Source: E44-bin89 sp034409565
Lineage (GTDB): Bacteria > Chloroflexota > Dehalococcoidia > Dehalococcoidales > RBG-16-60-22
Reading direction: 5' to 3'
Assembly (NCBI GenBank): GCA_034409565.1
Contig: DAOUMS010000001.1
Location: 62,001-126,000, forward strand
DNA: 64,000 nt
This document shows positions 50,431 through 59,784 of this stretch, in pieces. The notes beneath the pieces were generated by a model. That model worked only from the letters and a program-made list of their open reading frames with translations. It was not told where the DNA came from and ran no database searches. Numbering within the stretch: the stretch's first letter is position 1; each line of letters starts with the position of its first letter. The translations under genes were made by a program, and so were the position numbers.

Positions 50431-51768
50431 CTATCTTATCATCTGGTTAGGTAGCCAGAGCACAAGATCAGGGAAAAAGGCGCAGAGCAAAATTCCGACC
50501 ATAATAAGAATAACAAACGGAATTACTCCTTTAATTACCTCCGCCATGGTCAATCCAAATTCCTTGGGCGCGGCACCTCGGACGATGAAGATAGCCATAG
50601 CGAAGGGTGGCGTCATAAAAGACATCTGCAGGTTAACACAGACCATGATGGCAAACCAGATGGAGTCAAACCCAAGGGCAGCACCGATGGGGGTTATGAT
50701 TGGCACCATGATAAAGACGATGCCTATCCAGTCGATGAACATGCCCAGGATGAAGCAGATGAACATGATGACGCCAAAAGCCCCCCATCTACCACCAGGA
50801 GTGCTCAGAATAACATCGGTGACCACTTTATCACCACCGGCCCCGATAAATACGCCGACGAAGGCAAAGGCCATGGAAACGATGAGGATAATAAAACCGG
50901 TGAGCCTCAGGGTCTCCAGTGATACTTCATGCAAGACGTGCCAACTGAAACGGCGGTAAGCAATGACCAGTATTACCGACGCCAGACCACCGATGGCGGC
51001 AGCTTCAGTAGGGGGAGCGATACCAAAGAAAATGGTGCCCAGCACCGAGAGGATAAGGAATGCTGCCGGCAGCAGAGAAGTGGCCAGCATCCACGACTTT
51101 TTCAGGAAAGAAACATTCCTCTGTTCCAGGGGTACCGGCGGGGCTATGTCTGGTTGCAGCAAACTACGAGTAGCGATGTAGCTGATATACAGGCCAGACA
51201 GGATGAAGCCAGGGATAAAGGCGCCGAAGAAAAGCCTGCCCACGGAAAGGGAAGCCATCGGCCCGTAGAGGACCAGCATGATGCTCGGTGGAATTAGAAT
51301 ACCCAGTGTGCCGCCGGCACAGATGGAGCCACTGGCCAGACTTTTATCATAACCTCGCTTCATCATAGAGGGCAGCGCTACCACGGCGAGCATTGTAATT
51401 GAGGCGGCGATGATGCCCACACAGGCGGCCATAATGGTGCCAATTAAAACGGTGACAATAGCCAGGCCGCCACGTAGACCACCAAGCCATACGTAAAGTG
51501 CATCATACAGCCTTTCCGCAATTCCGGAGCGTTCCAGCATTAGCCCCATGAAGATAAACAGTGGAGCGGCCAGGAGAGGGTAGTTCATCAGGATGCCGCT
51601 CACCGCGCGTGGGTAAAGCACTTCGCCCACATTGAGGCCGAACCGTAAAAACCCGAACACCAAGCCCAGAAAGCCGATAACAATAGCCAGCGGGTAGCCG
51701 GTCAGGACGCCAACGAAGACGCCGCCCAGCATAAGCCCGGTAACAAGTTCTGGACTGATATCAATCAT
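50431..51768 (-). CDS. TRAP transporter large permease (DctM)
   Basis: 445 residues with about 12-13 hydrophobic segments and typical DctM sequences such as PLLAAPLFIFMGLMLERSGI, GTLGILIPPSIMLVLYG and MTPPFAMAIFIVRGAAP. It imports a carboxylic acid with sodium or proton together with the small permease and the binding protein. Its start overlaps DctQ by 8 nt. Last gene of the TRAP operon. Confidence 0.95.
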   Translation of the reverse strand: MIDISPELVTGLMLGGVFVGVLTGYPLAIVIGFLGLVFGFLRFGLNVGEVLYPRAVSGILMNYPLLAAPLFIFMGLMLERSGIAERLYDALYVWLGGLRGGLAIVTVLIGTIMAACVGIIAASITMLAVVALPSMMKRGYDKSLASGSICAGGTLGILIPPSIMLVLYGPMASLSVGRLFFGAFIPGFILSGLYISYIATRSLLQPDIAPPVPLEQRNVSFLKKSWMLATSLLPAAFLILSVLGTIFFGIAPPTEAAAIGGLASVILVIAYRRFSWHVLHEVSLETLRLTGFIILIVSMAFAFVGVFIGAGGDKVVTDVILSTPGGRWGAFGVIMFICFILGMFIDWIGIVFIMVPIITPIGAALGFDSIWFAIMVCVNLQMSFMTPPFAMAIFIVRGAAPKEFGLTMAEVIKGVIPFVILIMVGILLCAFFPDLVLWLPNQMIR

Positions 51769-52270
51769 AGGCTTTGCCCTTTACAAAATGGTATACATCG
51801 CGGACAAACTGGGCAGTACCCTGCAGAAAGAAAAGGATGAACCCCATGGCTACCCAGGTTCGGAACGGAGCCATAGGCGGGTACCAGTAGGTCTCAACCG
51901 ATTTTTCACCCACTTTCCACGCCGTTACCATCCAGGCGATAGAGCTGCTGACGAACATGGCCATCAGTGGCAGGAACAGAAGCAGGTAGCCAAAGGTATC
52001 AATGCCAGCTCTGGTTCTGGGTGAAAGGTGGGTATAAATGACGTCAATTCTAACGTGGGAGTGATGGCGCATGGCATATGCCCAGCCCACGGCATACAAA
52101 CCGCCGCCAATCATCATGCTCGTTTCATAGTTCCACATGGTGGGGTCATTGAAGATATAGCGCATGATTACTTCAAGCGAGATGAGGCCAACCAAGAGGG
52201 CCGCCAGCCAGCAGGCAACTTTACCCGATCTATCACTAACGGTGTCAATGGCATGTATGATTTTCTTCAT
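51761..52270 (-). CDS. TRAP transporter small permease (DctQ)
   Basis: 169 residues, four transmembrane segments, with the family pattern LEVIMRYIFNDPTMWNYE and MRHHSHVRIDVIYTHLSPR. Partner of DctM. No clear ribosome site precedes the ATG; a GC-rich hairpin lies upstream between it and the binding-protein gene. Confidence 0.92.
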   Translation of the reverse strand: MKKIIHAIDTVSDRSGKVACWLAALLVGLISLEVIMRYIFNDPTMWNYETSMMIGGGLYAVGWAYAMRHHSHVRIDVIYTHLSPRTRAGIDTFGYLLLFLPLMAMFVSSSIAWMVTAWKVGEKSVETYWYPPMAPFRTWVAMGFILFFLQGTAQFVRDVYHFVKGKAYD

Positions 52271-52290
52271 AATACATTAAAAGGAGTGGT

Positions 52291-52331
52291 GCTCCCCTCC
52301 CTCTGCCGATATTATAGATAGGGAGGGGAGC
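52291..52331 (-). promoter_or_regulatory. Intercistronic hairpin between TRAP binding protein and permeases
   Basis: A perfect 12-bp inverted repeat GCTCCCCTCCCT/AGGGAGGGGAGC with a 17-nt loop lies 11 bp after the binding-protein stop and 20 bp before DctQ. No T-run follows, so it may protect the upstream mRNA or partly attenuate, giving more binding protein than permease. Confidence 0.65.
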
Positions 52332-52342
52332 TTGGTCAATAC

Positions 52343-53518
52343 CTAGAATAGGCCGGGATAGGTATCCTCCATGCCCATCTTGAAGGAGCGTGCTGATTCA
52401 AGCACCTTGGCATAGAAAGCATCCTCGGCTGCCTTTTCGTCGTAGAACGCTTTTGCTTCAACCATAAGCGCATCGATAATGGACTGAGAGGCAGGGGCAA
52501 CAGTGGTGCCATAGTCCTGATAGAAGGCTATGGCTATCATGTCCTTTCTGGTGATCTCAGAAAGATAGTCGATGCACTCCTGCCAGGCCACCGCCTGGAA
52601 TATCTTCTGGTATTCGGGTGGCAGCTCTGCCCATTTGTCCTTGTTAACCGAGTAGGTGAGGTACTCGCAAGGCTGGCGAGCCGCTGAAAGATACATATAG
52701 TCGATGATTTCATAGCTGGCAATGGTGAAGTCCACCGCTGGAGAACTGAACTGGAAGCAATCCACCACGCCGCGCTGTACGGCTTCGTAGAGTTCACCCC
52801 CGGGCACTGACATGACCGAGACGCCCATTTTGGAGAAGATTTCTCCATCATCACCGGCGGTTCTCATCTTGATTCCCTCGAGATCATCGGGTGTATCCAA
52901 GGGTACTGTGGAACTGAGGAAAATTTCTGGAGTACCTGTCCAGCCGGGGATGACCTTCACGTTCATATCGGCGCCATCGAGCATCTCCTGAAGCATGTCT
53001 GTACCTTCATCGTGCATCCAGAAGAGCATTGCCATTGGCGACAGGCCACCGACATAGAAGTTGAACAGGCCGGCGGCGGGGAACCTTTCCCGCCACCAGG
53101 ATGTGGCGTCGTAGCTGAAATCCAGAGTGCCGCTGTCCACCGCGTAGACCTCGTCGGAGGCAGGGACGATGGCGCCGCCCGGGTGCGGTTCCAGGACCCA
53201 GTTGCCGCCGGTGGCGTCAGTTACCTTGCCACAGAACCTGGCAAAGCCCTCATACATAGCCTGCCCGGCGGGGTTGATGTGCTGTCCGGTCCATTTAATT
53301 GCTTGTGCCGGCTGGGCTGGTGCTGGAGCCGGTGATGGAGCAGGAGTTGGTGCTGGAGCTGGTGATGGAGCAGGAGCTGGGGCTGGTGCCGGTGTCGGAG
53401 CTGGCGCTGGAGCCGGTGCCGGGGCTGGCGCTGGAGCTGGTGCCGGGGCAGCACAGGCGGCAACCACGCTTATTATTAATACGAAAACTAAGGCTAATAG
53501 AGTTCCTTTCTTTTTCAC
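52343..53518 (-). CDS. TRAP transporter substrate-binding lipoprotein (DctP)
   Basis: 391 residues. Signal sequence with lipobox-like VVAACAAPAP (Cys22), then about 50 residues of almost pure Ala-Pro (with Thr/Ser) as a rigid spacer, then the DctP domain (about 76-391), which begins IKWTGQHINPAG and includes GIKMRTAGDDGEIFSKMGV and YEAVQRGVVDCFQFSSP. It captures the solute outside the membrane. Solute unknown; the catabolic neighbours suggest an aromatic or hydroxy/oxo carboxylate. First gene of the TRAP operon. Confidence 0.93.
   Translation of the reverse strand: MKKKGTLLALVFVLIISVVAACAAPAPAPAPAPAPAPAPAPTPAPAPAPAPSPAPAPTPAPSPAPAPAQPAQAIKWTGQHINPAGQAMYEGFARFCGKVTDATGGNWVLEPHPGGAIVPASDEVYAVDSGTLDFSYDATSWWRERFPAAGLFNFYVGGLSPMAMLFWMHDEGTDMLQEMLDGADMNVKVIPGWTGTPEIFLSSTVPLDTPDDLEGIKMRTAGDDGEIFSKMGVSVMSVPGGELYEAVQRGVVDCFQFSSPAVDFTIASYEIIDYMYLSAARQPCEYLTYSVNKDKWAELPPEYQKIFQAVAWQECIDYLSEITRKDMIAIAFYQDYGTTVAPASQSIIDALMVEAKAFYDEKAAEDAFYAKVLESARSFKMGMEDTYPGLF
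53318..53452 (-). repeat. Ala-Pro coding low-complexity repeat
   Basis: Degenerate GC(N)-CC(N) codon repeats (GGAGCTGGTGCCGG-like on the plus strand) encode the Ala-Pro linker of the TRAP binding protein. The repeat makes open frames on both strands that are not genes. Confidence 0.8.
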
Positions 53519-53628
53519 TCACTTACCTCCCTTTTTAATACCTCTCGATATAGCACTGTAGAACGTTCGATGAAATCAATCACCCCCTTTGTTTTAATTT
53601 AAGTGTATTACATCCACAATGGTTTTTA

Positions 53629-54510
53629 TTAAACCGGCATCACCTCAACGGGTTTGATATTTTGGCTGCTTTCCCACCAAGTGCGTATCTCTTCAAGACT
53701 GCGCACCGTTTTTTTATCGTCGTGATAGCCGAGTCGATAGCTTATCAGGCTGGCTCCCATCTTTGCCAGTTCAGACAGTTTCTGAAGTCTTTTTTCATCA
53801 ATATTATAAGCGGAAATACCGGTGCATATCGCTGAAACGGCTTTACCACTCGCTCCTCTGATAATTGAGGCAATGCCGACCAGTCCCTCAGTGTTTCCTT
53901 CAAAATCATAGGATACCCCGGTGGCTCGTATTTGCTCTAGTTCCTTTTTCAATTGAGTTTTGGTGGCAATCGTCTTACTGGTTAATAGTTTTAAGTTCTC
54001 GCTTGGATAATAACTGTCCAGCTCACTTTCGGATAGTTGGCTAAGAAAGGCTTTGCCCATAGCTGACGCATAAGCTGGAAGGATAGTGCCAACGGTATGA
54101 TGGTACCTGAATCCGTGCCTGGACTCCTCTTTTTTTATCACCACGACATTGCCCCGATCAAAAACGGATAACTTCACGTATTCGCCGGTAAGTTCGTTGA
54201 GCAGTTTGGTCACTGGCTCGGCAGCGGTGAGAATATCCGTGGTACCGAGGTAGAGACTGCCCATCATGTAGAGTGATGGCCCGATTCGGTACTTGCCGCT
54301 GTTGATATCGCGCTCCAGTAGCCTAGTTTGCAGTAAGGTAGATAGTATTCGGTGTACCGTGGTCCGGGGCAACTCTACCTTACGTGTGATATCGGCGATG
54401 CTTAATTCAGGCTCGTCATAAGAGAAACATTGCAGGATGTTGACTGCTTTCAGCAGGGAGGTTGATGGGCTTGTCTTGTTGGAAGGTTTCTTACGGATTT
54501 TAATGTCCAT
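53629..54510 (-). CDS. IclR-family transcriptional regulator
   Basis: 293 residues: N-terminal winged helix-turn-helix (about 18-80; SLLKAVNILQCFSYDEPELS, VELPRTTVHRILSTLLQ) and an effector-binding GAF-like domain (about 90-265), with a C-terminal tail of about 25 residues. IclR proteins control catabolic and transport operons by sensing small carboxylic acids. A 17-bp perfect palindrome covers its start codon, suggesting autoregulation. Likely regulator of the TRAP, cyclase and VOC genes. Confidence 0.94.
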   Translation of the reverse strand: MDIKIRKKPSNKTSPSTSLLKAVNILQCFSYDEPELSIADITRKVELPRTTVHRILSTLLQTRLLERDINSGKYRIGPSLYMMGSLYLGTTDILTAAEPVTKLLNELTGEYVKLSVFDRGNVVVIKKEESRHGFRYHHTVGTILPAYASAMGKAFLSQLSESELDSYYPSENLKLLTSKTIATKTQLKKELEQIRATGVSYDFEGNTEGLVGIASIIRGASGKAVSAICTGISAYNIDEKRLQKLSELAKMGASLISYRLGYHDDKKTVRSLEEIRTWWESSQNIKPVEVMPV

Positions 54511-54520
54511 TAAATGGACA
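54504..54520. promoter_or_regulatory. Palindromic operator over the IclR start codon
   Basis: TGTCCATT-A-AATGGACA, a perfect 8-bp-arm palindrome containing the ATG. Size and form match IclR-family operators. A possible promoter lies about 50 bp upstream (TTGACA and TATAAT on the minus strand with a short 15-bp spacer). Confidence 0.6.
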
Positions 54521-54600
54521 TCCTTTCCAAAATATGGTTACCAAATATTATACTGAAAATGTGGCGCTGTCAAGCCTCTAAGGATGAAATTTGATAAAAT

Positions 54601-55344
54601 TTAAAGCATCTCGTTGCCGCCGTCCACGGTCAATGTCTGGCCTACTATATACGATGCCTCATCGGAGGCCATAAACAGTACTGCTTCCGCCACTTCTTCC
54701 GGCTGCGCCGGCCTCTGCAGCGCCACCTGTGCCAGAATAGGCTGAATGTGCTCAGGGCTGAGTTCCTTGAGCAGTGGCGTATCCATTGCACCGGGGGCCC
54801 CGCTGTTAACCCTGATATTATAGGGGGCAGTGATTACGGCCAGGGATTTCGTTAAAGAGATAACGCCAGCTTTGGCAGCGCCATAGGCCACGGCCAGCGG
54901 TCGGGCCTGCCTCCCGGCGATGGAGGCGATATTAATTATTCGCCCGTACTTCCTCGATATCATATGGGGAAGCACGGCTTGGCAAAAATTCATGGTGCAG
55001 ATAAGGTTCATATCAATCACACGGCGCCAGCGCTTTTCATCGGTCTCAAGGAAGGGAAGGGTATCGGTCCAGCCGACGTTGTTCACCAAAATATCAATTT
55101 TCTGCTCCCTTTTTATCACCTCGTTGACCGCGCTTTCTATTTCCGACCGGAGAGACACATCCACTTTGAGCGTGGTGGCCCTGCCTCCCCGTGTTGTGAT
55201 ATCGCTTGCCGTCCACCTCGCGTTCTCATCATCAATATCGCAGATATAGACCACAGCCCCCTCCCGGCCAAAGCCCAACGAAATGGCCCTTCCCAGGCCG
55301 GCGGCACCGCCGGAAACGATCGTTATTTTTTCTTTAAATCTCAT
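54601..55344 (-). CDS. SDR-family oxidoreductase (3-oxoacyl-reductase-like)
   Basis: 247 residues, classical short-chain dehydrogenase: cofactor loop SGGAAGLGRAI (about 11-20), NNVG, catalytic Ser in INIASIAG, Tyr and Lys in VAYGAAKAGV, and the end GQTLTVDGGNEML. The Asp in ICDID after the second strand suggests NAD. Substrate unknown. Start MRFKEKITIVSGG has a GGAGGA upstream. Lies downstream of the ADH fragment on the same strand. Confidence 0.92.
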   Translation of the reverse strand: MRFKEKITIVSGGAAGLGRAISLGFGREGAVVYICDIDDENARWTASDITTRGGRATTLKVDVSLRSEIESAVNEVIKREQKIDILVNNVGWTDTLPFLETDEKRWRRVIDMNLICTMNFCQAVLPHMISRKYGRIINIASIAGRQARPLAVAYGAAKAGVISLTKSLAVITAPYNIRVNSGAPGAMDTPLLKELSPEHIQPILAQVALQRPAQPEEVAEAVLFMASDEASYIVGQTLTVDGGNEML

Positions 55345-55370
55345 ATATCCTCCTCGGCTGGGGCAAAGGA

Positions 55371-55653
55371 TTATGGCTTGAGCACTACCTTGAGCTGGTC
55401 AGGGTCTTCATCAAGCAGCTTGAAGGCTTCTGCCACTTTTTCTAGGGGAAAGGTTGAGGTTATAAGCGGCTTGACCTGTGCTTTGAAGCTTTCCTCCACT
55501 ATACGGAGTAAAGGCTCCGGGTGCAGAATGCTGTCCGCATAGGCTTGAATGCCTGACCTCTTTACCACGGGACAACTGTTTTATTAATTCCTGCCTGTCG
55601 CTTGATTGAAAGTAATTGACTATCGCGTCGCAGATCATGGACCTCAGTATCAT
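55371..55653 (-). pseudogene. Remnant of a zinc alcohol dehydrogenase, fused out of frame to an unknown N-terminus
   Basis: The frame ending at 55371 encodes the last 60 or so residues of a medium-chain Zn-dependent dehydrogenase (PLITSTFPLEKVAEAFKLLD then LKVVLKP). There is no Rossmann or catalytic domain upstream. Instead, at 55653 an ATG with AAGGAGAG opens another frame (MILRSMICDAIVNYFQSSD...) that reaches the ADH region in the wrong frame. An internal deletion has probably joined two genes. Confidence 0.6.
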
Positions 55654-56026
55654 CTCTTTTCCCTCTCCTTTTTATATCGTTGCCGCTATTAAATGGGTAA
55701 GTTATAACATTGCCGCGTATCTTCCTGTAAGGGTGGTGACCGACCTATTATAGACCAAATCATGCAAGATTAAAAAAGTGCCTGAGGGCTGGGAATTTTT
55801 AAAATTTGTGTTATTCTGGGCAGAGGATACCCCGGTTGCCAAAAAACCATATGATTTTGAATTAAATGACTTTGAAAAAGAGTTAGCCATGCATGGTGGT
55901 CTGGTAAGTTACGTTTTAAGGAATTATTGAAGAATGGAAAATCCGCTATGTTATGTGCTATCGTATAATGAGGTTACAAACTGACACGTATCCGTTTCAT
56001 ATGATGCTCTTAGTAAGGGAAAATAC
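55654..56026. other. 373-bp gap between fragments; decayed sequence
   Basis: AT-rich and without a recognised gene. It contains a possible 50-codon frame at 55778-55930 and TATAAT at 55964-55969 without a convincing -35. AAGGG precedes the aldolase fragment's ATG. Its composition suggests debris from rearrangement within the island. Confidence 0.5.
55778..55930 (+). CDS. Possible small or truncated protein, unknown
   Basis: A 50-codon frame from a GTG (VPEGWEFLKFVLFWAED..., ending SYVLRNY). The amino-acid make-up is protein-like, but there is no good ribosome site and no family is recognised. It may be the C-terminal end of a deleted gene, since the frame is open only a few codons further upstream (to a TAG at 55751). 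Confidence 0.25.
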   Translation: MPEGWEFLKFVLFWAEDTPVAKKPYDFELNDFEKELAMHGGLVSYVLRNY

Positions 56027-56389
56027 ATGGTCCAAATAACATTAAGTGCAGAATTGAAATCAGTAGTCGATGATATCGCTGAGGTCTCCGATTACCTCTG
56101 GGAAAAAGGCTGGGCGGCGCGCAATGCCGGCAATGTATCGGTTAATGTAACGAATCTCATTCCCACCATGAGCCAGAAGCTGCCACAGTTCCCCAAAGTA
56201 GCCATGAATAATATCCCCGCGGAACTAGCAGGGCACTATTTCATGGTTACCACCACCGGTTCACGCTGTCGCGAACTAGCACCTGAACCACAGAATAGCT
56301 TGCTTCTGGTTTTTATTGCTGATAGCGGTGACGGCTATCATATTCTGTGGGGAGGCGTCCGACAAGAAAGCCGACCTACTGCCAAATGA
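56027..56389 (+). pseudogene. Truncated class II aldolase (RhaD-like) N-terminal fragment
   Basis: About 107 residues match the start of rhamnulose-1-phosphate aldolase-type proteins: VSDYLWEKGWAARNAGNVSVN, FMVTTTGSRCRELA and GDGYHILWGG. The normal protein is about 270 residues with zinc-binding histidines further on, all missing here. After HILWGG (near 56350) the frame enters the integrase remnant out of frame and stops at 56389. Cannot be an active aldolase. Confidence 0.75.
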
Positions 56390-56702
56390 CTTGGTATTCT
56401 CAAACCCAGACGGGTCACCGCTACAGCCTGACGGCATCACAAAAGCCTTTACACGTATAGCTCGGTCAATCGGGTTGTATGGAGTTCGCTTCCACGACCT
56501 GCGGCACACCCATGCGACGCTTATGCTGTGGCAAGGTATTCATCCCAAGATAGTGAGTGAAAGGCTTGGCCACAGTAGCATCGCTATCACGCTTGATACG
56601 TACAGCCACGTTATGCCCGGACTACAGGAAGCTGCGGCCCAGCGGTTTGAGGAAGGGCTGCGAGTGTCCCCGGCTAATATGCCAGTTAAAACAGTTGGTT
56701 AG
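56352..56702 (+). pseudogene. C-terminal remnant of a tyrosine recombinase (phage-type integrase)
   Basis: About 115 residues of the catalytic domain: NDLVFSNPDGSPLQPDGITK, then box II HDLRHTHATLML (His, Arg, His), then ERLGHSSIAITLDTYSHV with the second His and the nucleophile Tyr. The N-terminal DNA-binding domains and the first catalytic Arg are gone, replaced by the aldolase fragment. Adjacent to the tRNA target, as usual for tRNA integrases. The enclosing open frame begins at 56316. Confidence 0.8.
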
Positions 56703-56743
56703 CAAAATGTTAGCAATTATGGACTTGTTGGTAAAAAATAGGG
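56698..56743. repeat. Candidate integrase arm sites, right end
   Basis: GTTAGCAAA (56698-56706), GTTAGCAA (56709-56716) and GTTGGTAAAAAATAGGG (56727-56743), matching the left-end copies at 47900-47927. They overlap the integrase stop and the tRNA promoter. Confidence 0.45.
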
Positions 56744-56759
56744 TAAAATCGTATCTAGT

Positions 56760-56831
56760 GCCAGCGTAGCTCAGGGGTAGAGCAGCGGTTTCGTAAACCG
56801 CCGGTCGTCAGTTCGAATCTGACCGCTGGCT
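56760..56831 (+). tRNA. tRNA-Thr (anticodon CGU)
   Basis: A 72-nt cloverleaf: acceptor GCCAGCG/CGCTGGC with discriminator T, D arm GCTC-AGGGGTA-GAGC, anticodon arm GCGGT-TTCGTAA-ACCGC (anticodon CGT), T arm GTCAG-TTCGAAT-CTGAC. CCA is not encoded. Its first 42 nt are duplicated at 47744. Upstream a TAAAAT with a TGGACT at 18-bp spacing, supplied by the island, may be its present promoter. Confidence 0.93.
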
Positions 56832-56853
56832 CGGTGAATTAGGGGATAAAAAA

Positions 56854-57681
56854 ATGGCCGGTTTGCTTTTTGGTACCGCAGGGACCCCGCACAGTTCCCG
56901 ACAACATTCAACCGTTGGTGGTATTGAGCGTATTGTTGAGCTGGGACTGGACTGCATGGAGATGGAGTTCGTCCAGGGGGTGAAGATGGGGGATACGGCT
57001 GCCCGGCTGGTGGGTGAAACAGCCGCCCGCACCGGGGTGAGACTATCGGCGCACGCTCCCTATTTCATCAACCTGAATGCACAGGATATGGAAAAGGTAA
57101 GGGCCAGCCAGAGCCGTATCTTGCAGACGGCGCGCATCGCTTCCCTCTGCCATGCGGAAAGCGTGGTCTTCCATCCCGCATTTTACCTGGGACAGCCGCC
57201 GGAAGCCGTCTATGAAACGGTGAAGAGATACCTTGGTGAAGTATTGAGCCAGCTTGAGCGTGAGAATATACGGGTGTGTATCAGACCTGAGGTGACCGGT
57301 AAAAGCAGCCAGTTCGGCACAGTAGCGGAGCTGCTAAAACTGAGCGCTGAACTTGAAGGCGTATTGCCCTGCATTGACTTCTCCCACTGGCATGCCCGTA
57401 CCGGCAAATTTAATTCCTATCCCGAGTTTGAGGCCGTCCTGCTCCAGATAAGACAGCGTCTGGGTGAGGAGGCACTGCATAATATACATATTCACGTTTC
57501 CGGCATCAACTACGGTAAAAAGGGGGAACTAAACCACCTTGATCTGGAGGAATCTGATTTCCAGTATGAAGAACTGTTGAGTGTGCTGAAGGACTATCAT
57601 GTCGAAGGTATGTTGATATGTGAAAGCCCGAACCTGGAGGGAGATGCCTTGCGGTTGCAGGCAGTCTATAGTAGTCTGTGA
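56854..57681 (+). CDS. AP-endonuclease-like sugar-phosphate isomerase/epimerase TIM-barrel protein
   Basis: 275 residues of the xylose-isomerase-like TIM-barrel superfamily, closest in appearance to endonuclease IV: MAGLLFGTAGTPHSSRQHST, GLDCMEMEFVQGV, RLSAHAPYFINLNA, ESVVFHPAFYLG, RPEVTGKSSQFGT, CIDFSHWHART, HIHVSGINYG and LICESPNLEGDAL supply the metal-binding His, Glu and Asp residues. Endonuclease IV cuts DNA at abasic sites, but some homologues are sugar isomerases. It starts 22 bp after the tRNA. Confidence 0.85.
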   Translation: MAGLLFGTAGTPHSSRQHSTVGGIERIVELGLDCMEMEFVQGVKMGDTAARLVGETAARTGVRLSAHAPYFINLNAQDMEKVRASQSRILQTARIASLCHAESVVFHPAFYLGQPPEAVYETVKRYLGEVLSQLERENIRVCIRPEVTGKSSQFGTVAELLKLSAELEGVLPCIDFSHWHARTGKFNSYPEFEAVLLQIRQRLGEEALHNIHIHVSGINYGKKGELNHLDLEESDFQYEELLSVLKDYHVEGMLICESPNLEGDALRLQAVYSSL

Positions 57682-57713
57682 TTATCGCTGAATATATAAT
57701 GTAGGGTAGATTG

Positions 57714-57722
57714 TGGTATAAT
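57714..57722 (+). promoter_or_regulatory. Extended -10 promoter of ftsH
   Basis: TGG followed by a perfect TATAAT (57717-57722), 37 bp before the GTG start. No good -35 is present, which an extended -10 does not need. Confidence 0.5.
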
Positions 57723-57758
57723 TTAATGGGCTAGAAGGGATAATACTAGGGGTGAAGT

Positions 57759-59696
<1,938 letters not shown>

Positions 59697-59717
59697 AAAC
59701 CGCAAGAGATGATGATA

Positions 59718-59746
59718 GAGAGGGGGCTACACGCCCCCTTTTTATT
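59718..59746 (+). terminator. Intrinsic terminator after ftsH
   Basis: AGGGGGC/GCCCCCT with a 5-nt loop, then TTTTATTT, 25 bp after the ftsH stop. Confidence 0.88.
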
Positions 59747-59784
59747 TACGGTATCCTTTAAGCTATAATTCTCAGGGAGTATAG

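Larger units (their letters stand above)
47744..56801. mobile_element. Integrated genomic island at tRNA-Thr(CGU)
   Basis: About 9.06 kb bounded by the 42-nt tRNA direct repeat, with a tyrosine-recombinase remnant immediately inside the right end. Cargo: a DUF5679 protein, a double-VOC protein, a cyclase-family hydrolase, a TRAP transporter (three genes), an IclR regulator and an SDR, plus truncated ADH and aldolase genes. Flanks (M42 peptidase, AP-endonuclease-like gene) look like core chromosome. The integrase lacks its N-terminus, so the element is probably fixed. The intact tRNA at the right is a hybrid: 5' half from the element, 3' half chromosomal. Confidence 0.8.

Noticed and set aside
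53318..53452. Tandem short repeats considered as a CRISPR array
   Set aside because: Units are codon-sized, degenerate and in frame within a gene; there are no spacers and no cas genes in the window.
53169..53561. Plus-strand frame rich in Gly-Ala opposite the TRAP binding protein
   Set aside because: It is the reverse reading of the Ala-Pro repeat.
55702..55890. 62-codon minus-strand frame in the island gap
   Set aside because: Ser/Asn-rich, no ribosome site, opposite a more protein-like frame; not supported.
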